Assembly: GCA_964017045.1 (NCBI GenBank)
Contig: OZ024801.1
Coordinates: 29,856,049 to 29,920,048 of the forward strand
From: Omphiscola glabra
Taxonomy: Eukaryota; Mollusca; Gastropoda; Lymnaeidae
Reading direction: 5' to 3'
Length of the DNA: 64,000 nucleotides
The notes beneath the pieces were generated by a model. That model saw nothing but the letters and a program-made list of their open reading frames with translations, had not been told where the DNA came from and did not search any database. Shown one piece after another: positions 63,001-64,000 of the stretch (positions within the stretch are counted from its first letter, which is position 1; the number at the start of each line of letters is the position of its first letter). Position numbers and translations under genes: made by a program.

Positions 63001-64000
63001 AGCATAACTGAACATACCATAGGCCTAACAAAAGCTGCAGAATATTTGCTAATAGACTGATTTCAAGGTAAATACCATAGACAGATATGTTCAAAGCAAA
63101 TTTTATGAAAGGAATGCACTTCTGCAACAAATTTTGTTTTAATTATGATATAGCGTCAGCTCAAATGAAATAGAGATTGATTATTTTATTAGAGTCATTA
63201 TTTCATCAGATTTTTGTTTTTAGCATTGAGAACCAAAATTGGACTCAAAACATCAACTAAAAGTTTATCAATATCTGGTCATGAGTGCCATGGGTTAAAT
63301 GAAAAAAAATAAGCCAAAAGTGTAAGACACAACAGTGAGGTGGGGAGCATATGGTCGGGAAGGATGATCGACCGCTGTGGTTTACACATCAAGCCAACTG
63401 GGAACACAACAACCAAAATCCAGGTCTACCTTCTCCTTGAGCTGGACCCTGAACTCCAGGCTCTTGCTCACTGCTCAATGACTCCTTGGTCTCAGCTGAT
63501 TCACGGCCCTCTGACTCCTTGGTCTCCGGTGACTCAATGCCCACTGACTCCTTGGTCTCAGCTGATTCACGGCCCTCTAACTCCTTGGTCTCAGCTGACT
63601 CACTGCCCTCTGACTCCTTGGTCTCAGGTGACCCACTGCCCTCTGACTCCTTGATCTCAAGTGTTTCAATGTTCCCTGCCTCTAAGGTCTTATCTGATGA
63701 CTCCTTGGAGTCAGCTGCTGTCTGTTCCCCTTTGCCCCTGTCTGTTACTAGTGACTCTTCCACATCACTTTTCTCAACTCCGCCAGACGTCTGATCACAG
63801 GTTTTGCTTGCTTCTTCAACTTCCCCATGTCTCTGAACTTTATCCCCTGTTTCTTGCGTTTCTTCAACAGCGGCGACCTCTCCATCTTTTGCCTCAGGAA
63901 GTACCTCAACACCTTCACCATCATCTTTCCTATCCTCGTCACCGGCGGCAACACCATCTTCAACAGAGGCCACCACATTTACTTCAGCTGCTACAGTCAA
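50900..64000 (-). CDS. Neurobeachin/LRBA-type BEACH protein, internal part, 13 exons
   Basis: Multi-exon gene read right to left. Coding exons are 64000-63430 (partial), 61706-61602, 61206-61040, 60596-60389, 59972-59932, 59748-59679, 59222-58989, 56818-56692, 56280-56172, 54552-54383, 53875-53754, 51522-51379 and 51036-50900. Every junction is GT-AG and every phase matches, giving 735 uninterrupted codons. Landmark strings are [60 protein letters not shown] and [20 protein letters not shown], then [15 protein letters not shown] at the start of the PH-BEACH domain. These are hallmarks of neurobeachin and LRBA, large scaffolds that bind PKA and act in vesicle and receptor trafficking at Golgi and endosomal membranes. 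Invertebrates usually have one such gene (Drosophila rugose, C. elegans sel-2), so I do not choose between NBEA and LRBA. N-terminal domains lie outside to the right. The rest of PH, BEACH and WD40 are not found to the left. Gene family is near certain; exon edges are well supported by phase. Confidence -1.
51190..51345. repeat. ~18-bp degenerate repeat in intron
   Basis: Repeated GACTGTGATGAATTCTAT-like units, variable in length, between two exons of the BEACH gene. Confidence -1.
51379..51522 (-). CDS. NBEA/LRBA-like exon: linker between DUF1088 and PH-BEACH
   Basis: A 144-nt exon encoding [20 protein letters not shown] then [20 protein letters not shown]. Acceptor CCCCCACAG, donor GTGAGA. 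It takes two leading bases and leaves one. This connecting segment is variable in the family, so the sequence is not conserved here, but phase and position are right. Confidence -1.
51783..52155. repeat. 28-bp minisatellite, about 13 copies, intronic
   Basis: Unit core GTAATGTGGACACAAGAAGT then CAAGATGG. Located in the intron between the exons at 51522 and 53754. Confidence -1.
52274..52469. mobile_element. Nonautonomous hAT-like element (196 bp), intronic
   Basis: Left end CTGAGGTCGCAAATC, right end (reverse) CAGGGGTCAGCAACCTGC. Perfect 8-bp duplications TCTTTGAG at 52266-52273 and 52470-52477. Confidence -1.
52735..53183. repeat. 48-bp minisatellite, about 9 copies, split by a solo LTR
   Basis: Unit core CTGACCTAGAACACTGTCCA then CTGTATTACTTGCACATCGG. 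The last unit is interrupted at 53183 by the LTR and resumes at 53701-53735. The 48-bp period gives 16-residue repeats in open frames on both strands; these are not genes. Confidence -1.
53184..53700. mobile_element. Solo LTR (517 bp)
   Basis: Begins TGTCACAAATG and ends TTCTGTGACA, so the termini are TG...CA with a 7-bp inverted repeat. Perfect 5-bp duplications CTGAC at 53179-53183 and 53701-53705. It contains GAGCAATAAATATA, a likely poly(A) signal, about 220 bp before the right end if read on the plus strand. No internal coding sequence, so it is the product of LTR-LTR recombination. Family (Gypsy, Bel or other) undetermined. Confidence -1.
53701..53738. repeat. Remainder of the 48-bp unit beside an exon
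   Basis: CTGACCTAGAACACTGTCCA then CTGTATTACTTGCACGTT. It lies about 16 bp from the exon edge at 53754, so the donor region of the exon directly borders the array. Confidence -1.
53754..53875 (-). CDS. NBEA/LRBA-like exon: DUF1088 region, FW.LD.WEDD.RRRRR motif
   Basis: A 122-nt exon encoding [20 protein letters not shown] then [20 protein letters not shown]. This is the best single identifier of the family in the window. The acceptor follows a T-rich tract ending in AACAG; the donor is GTAAGT. The donor lies only about 20 bases from the end of a 48-bp minisatellite and solo LTR that fill the next intron. Confidence -1.
54383..54552 (-). CDS. NBEA/LRBA-like exon: DUF1088 region, middle
   Basis: A 170-nt exon encoding [40 protein letters not shown] and [12 protein letters not shown]. 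The REEEK-CDHLI and ILNILxxKHGAWG motifs are family signatures. Acceptor TCCCTTCAG, donor GTAAGT. Two trailing bases complete a Leu codon with the next exon. Confidence -1.
54752..54997 (+). mobile_element. 5'-truncated RTE-like LINE, reverse transcriptase C-terminal tail
   Basis: Translating the plus strand gives [20 protein letters not shown] and WNPQG, then after a one-base shift [31 protein letters not shown] and CPRR, ending in a TAG stop. This is the typical C-terminal tail of RTE-clade and related LINE reverse transcriptases (the KRGRPKxTWRR and TW...L...DR..W motifs). Perfect 11-bp duplications GTAAGATGTAT flank it (54741-54751 and 54998-55008). The insertion ends right after the stop codon. 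Antisense to the host gene, within its intron. Confidence -1.
55434..55975. repeat. 39-40-bp minisatellite, about 13 copies, intronic
   Basis: Unit core AACCCAACAAATAGCTAGGC then AATAGAGATGCATGTACCAT. Units alternate between 39 bp (ACATAACC) and 40 bp (ACCATAACC). Confidence -1.
56172..56280 (-). CDS. NBEA/LRBA-like exon: DUF1088 region, first part
   Basis: A 109-nt exon encoding [20 protein letters not shown] and then [16 protein letters not shown]. The conserved neurobeachin pattern [13 protein letters not shown] is intact. Acceptor TTGTTACAG, donor GTGATT. The phase joins Arg across the upstream junction. Confidence -1.
56692..56818 (-). CDS. NBEA/LRBA-like exon: [22 protein letters not shown] segment region
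   Basis: A 127-nt exon, two leading bases and two trailing bases, acceptor GATTTAAG and donor GTAATT. It encodes [20 protein letters not shown] and then [13 protein letters not shown], among the most conserved strings of the family just before the DUF1088 region. Identification is very secure. Confidence -1.
56819..57735. other. Intron sequence, unannotated
   Basis: A/T-rich intron of the BEACH gene with no recognised element before the hAT insertion at 57736. Confidence -1.
58137..58418 (+). mobile_element. tRNA-derived SINE-like element inside the hAT element
   Basis: The left part has AGGAGTTCAATCCCCGCC, like a pol III B box. The core is CTCGTTAACCTTGGACGG, CATCTAAGAGAAGGCAAC and GAATTCAAACCCGG. 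The 3' part contains GAGCGCTATGTAAGTAC. Flanks AGGTCTGAA (58128-58136) and AGGTCTCAA (58419-58427) may be the target duplication (8 of 9 match). The core matches the copy at 1842-1994, whose tail is different. Confidence -1.
58598..58745. repeat. 31-bp tandem repeat, about 4 copies, inside the hAT element
   Basis: Unit core GATTATGTGGCTTGTAACAA then TCGTACAGAAT. Confidence -1.
58989..59222 (-). CDS. NBEA/LRBA-like exon: start of conserved C-terminal half
   Basis: A 234-nt exon, 77 full codons. Its end encodes [20 protein letters not shown] followed by LIGGGG, a strongly conserved neurobeachin/LRBA segment. Two possible GT donors exist near the low end (after GGAG or after GGGG). The second, GTAATG, keeps the same residue count as remembered vertebrate homologues (LLI plus four residues before LV), so I chose it. 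The acceptor is CTCCCCAG. Confidence -1.
59679..59748 (-). CDS. NBEA/LRBA-like exon: Ser-rich linker
   Basis: A 70-nt exon encoding [20 protein letters not shown] followed by KPA, acceptor TTTGTGCAG and donor GTACTT. It enters in phase 0 and leaves one base that forms Asp with the next exon. It is the last piece of disordered linker before the conserved region. Confidence -1.
59932..59972 (-). CDS. NBEA/LRBA-like micro-exon (41 nt)
   Basis: A very short exon encoding [13 protein letters not shown]. Acceptor TTTGTCAG and donor GTGAGT are both strong. It takes two leading bases and exits in phase 0, exactly bridging the exons on either side. The only other evidence is that the phases fail to join without it, so confidence is somewhat lower than for the conserved exons. 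Confidence -1.
60122..60190 (-). mobile_element. SINE-like tail fragment
   Basis: The reverse complement reads GGAGCCAGAATGATCAATGC, then CAAGGGCCCTCAAGATATAG and AAGAAG, matching the tail of the copy at 1842-1994. Intronic. Confidence -1.
60389..60596 (-). CDS. NBEA/LRBA-like exon: acidic linker
   Basis: A 208-nt exon, phase 0 at entry, one leftover base at exit, acceptor CTCTAAAG and donor GTAAAT. It encodes [20 protein letters not shown] and then Glu/Lys/Asp-rich sequence ending KEDS. Same low-complexity acidic character as the neighbouring exons. Confidence -1.
60663..60800. repeat. 67-bp direct duplication, 2 copies, intronic
   Basis: Both copies contain CACCAAATACAAATCTATTA then ACATTAT and ATAGTAATTAGAT. 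Confidence -1.
61040..61206 (-). CDS. NBEA/LRBA-like exon: Gln/Glu-rich linker
   Basis: A 167-nt exon, two leading bases and 55 full codons, with acceptor TTTTGTAG and donor GTCTGT. It encodes [14 protein letters not shown] followed by a Gln/Glu-rich run such as [18 protein letters not shown]. It continues the disordered acidic linker. It could be alternatively spliced, because skipping it together with a neighbour would change phase in ways the sequence alone cannot settle. Confidence -1.
61602..61706 (-). CDS. NBEA/LRBA-like exon: acidic linker
   Basis: A 105-nt exon with acceptor AAG at the high end and donor GTAATG at the low end. It enters in phase with two leading bases and leaves one base, matching both neighbours. 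It encodes an acidic stretch including [17 protein letters not shown]. Small acidic exons are hard to prove by similarity. The support is splice sites, phase and composition continuous with the flanking exons. Confidence -1.
61707..63429. other. Intron of the BEACH gene, mostly unannotated
   Basis: A/T-rich. A triplicated AGAGTCAAAGGGAGAT segment lies at about 62677-62782, followed by a G run near 62785-62797. GCACTTGACTTATGAGCCAG and AAGGTTTTAAATCAAAGTA near 62920-62970 may be a worn tRNA-like SINE head. Confidence -1.
63430..64000 (-). CDS. NBEA/LRBA-like exon: acidic linker with coding minisatellite (partial, runs off right edge)
   Basis: Open for 190 codons in one frame to the window edge, ending with a GT donor at 63429 after one leftover base that completes an Asp codon with the next exon. 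Composition is dominated by Glu, Ser, Lys, Gly and Thr with no hydrophobic core, as expected for a disordered linker. An 11-residue repeat of the type [11 protein letters not shown] occurs about six times near the C-terminal end (about 63479-63660). In family members a poorly conserved acidic region separates the N-terminal ARM/concanavalin-like part from the conserved C-terminal half, and this fits. The upstream acceptor is not in the window. Confidence -1.
63479..63660 (-). repeat. 33-bp coding minisatellite within the acidic exon
   Basis: Plus-strand unit TGACTCCTTGGTCTCAGCTG then ATTCACGGCCCTC, about six copies, encoding an 11-residue acidic repeat ([11 protein letters not shown]) in frame with the BEACH-gene exon. 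Units differ mainly at codons for G/S and R/S/I. Confidence -1.

Overview
This is animal nuclear DNA, not prokaryotic. It has spliced coding exons with GT-AG introns, no operons, many minisatellites, homopolymer G/C runs, and short nonautonomous DNA transposons. The protein encoded at the right end is closest, from memory, to animal neurobeachin/LRBA. The SINE-like repeats resemble elements I associate with gastropod molluscs. A lophotrochozoan, probably a gastropod, is therefore my best guess, but this is an inference without any database search.

Right quarter (50.9-64.0 kb, minus strand): 13 exons of one gene, a neurobeachin/LRBA-type BEACH protein. The exon phases join perfectly into 735 codons. 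In transcript order they encode a long acidic low-complexity linker (exons at 64.0-59.7 kb), a conserved helical segment plus DUF1088-type region (59.2-51.4 kb), and the first part of the PH-BEACH domain (51.0-50.9 kb). The rest of the PH-BEACH domain, the BEACH domain and the WD40 repeats are not visible. The 5' part of the gene lies beyond the right edge.

Left three quarters (1-50.9 kb): no exon or gene that I can support. If the assembly is right, this is part of a single intron of at least 50.9 kb that interrupts the PH-BEACH domain. It is filled with tandem repeats. Together with the introns at the right I count about 45 independent minisatellite arrays (units 14-150 bp, 2 to about 55 copies), covering roughly 18 kb or over a quarter of the window. 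The largest are a 43-bp array (8.2-10.55 kb), a 42-bp array (17.7-19.9 kb), a 22-bp array (36.9-37.9 kb), a 40-bp array (37.9-39.8 kb), an 18-19-bp array (33.3-34.5 kb) and a 63-bp array (40.5-41.3 kb). Several show higher-order repeat structure. Many long reading frames here exist only because the unit length is a multiple of three.

Mobile elements are small and mostly dead. There are eight hAT-type elements with near-perfect 8-bp target duplications (one carries a transposase remnant, two are nested edge to edge), a solo LTR with a 5-bp duplication, a 5'-truncated RTE-like LINE tail with an 11-bp duplication, SINE-like copies, and a dispersed family with a recurring hairpin motif. Three of these elements are inserted inside minisatellite arrays, which gives relative dates for the arrays.
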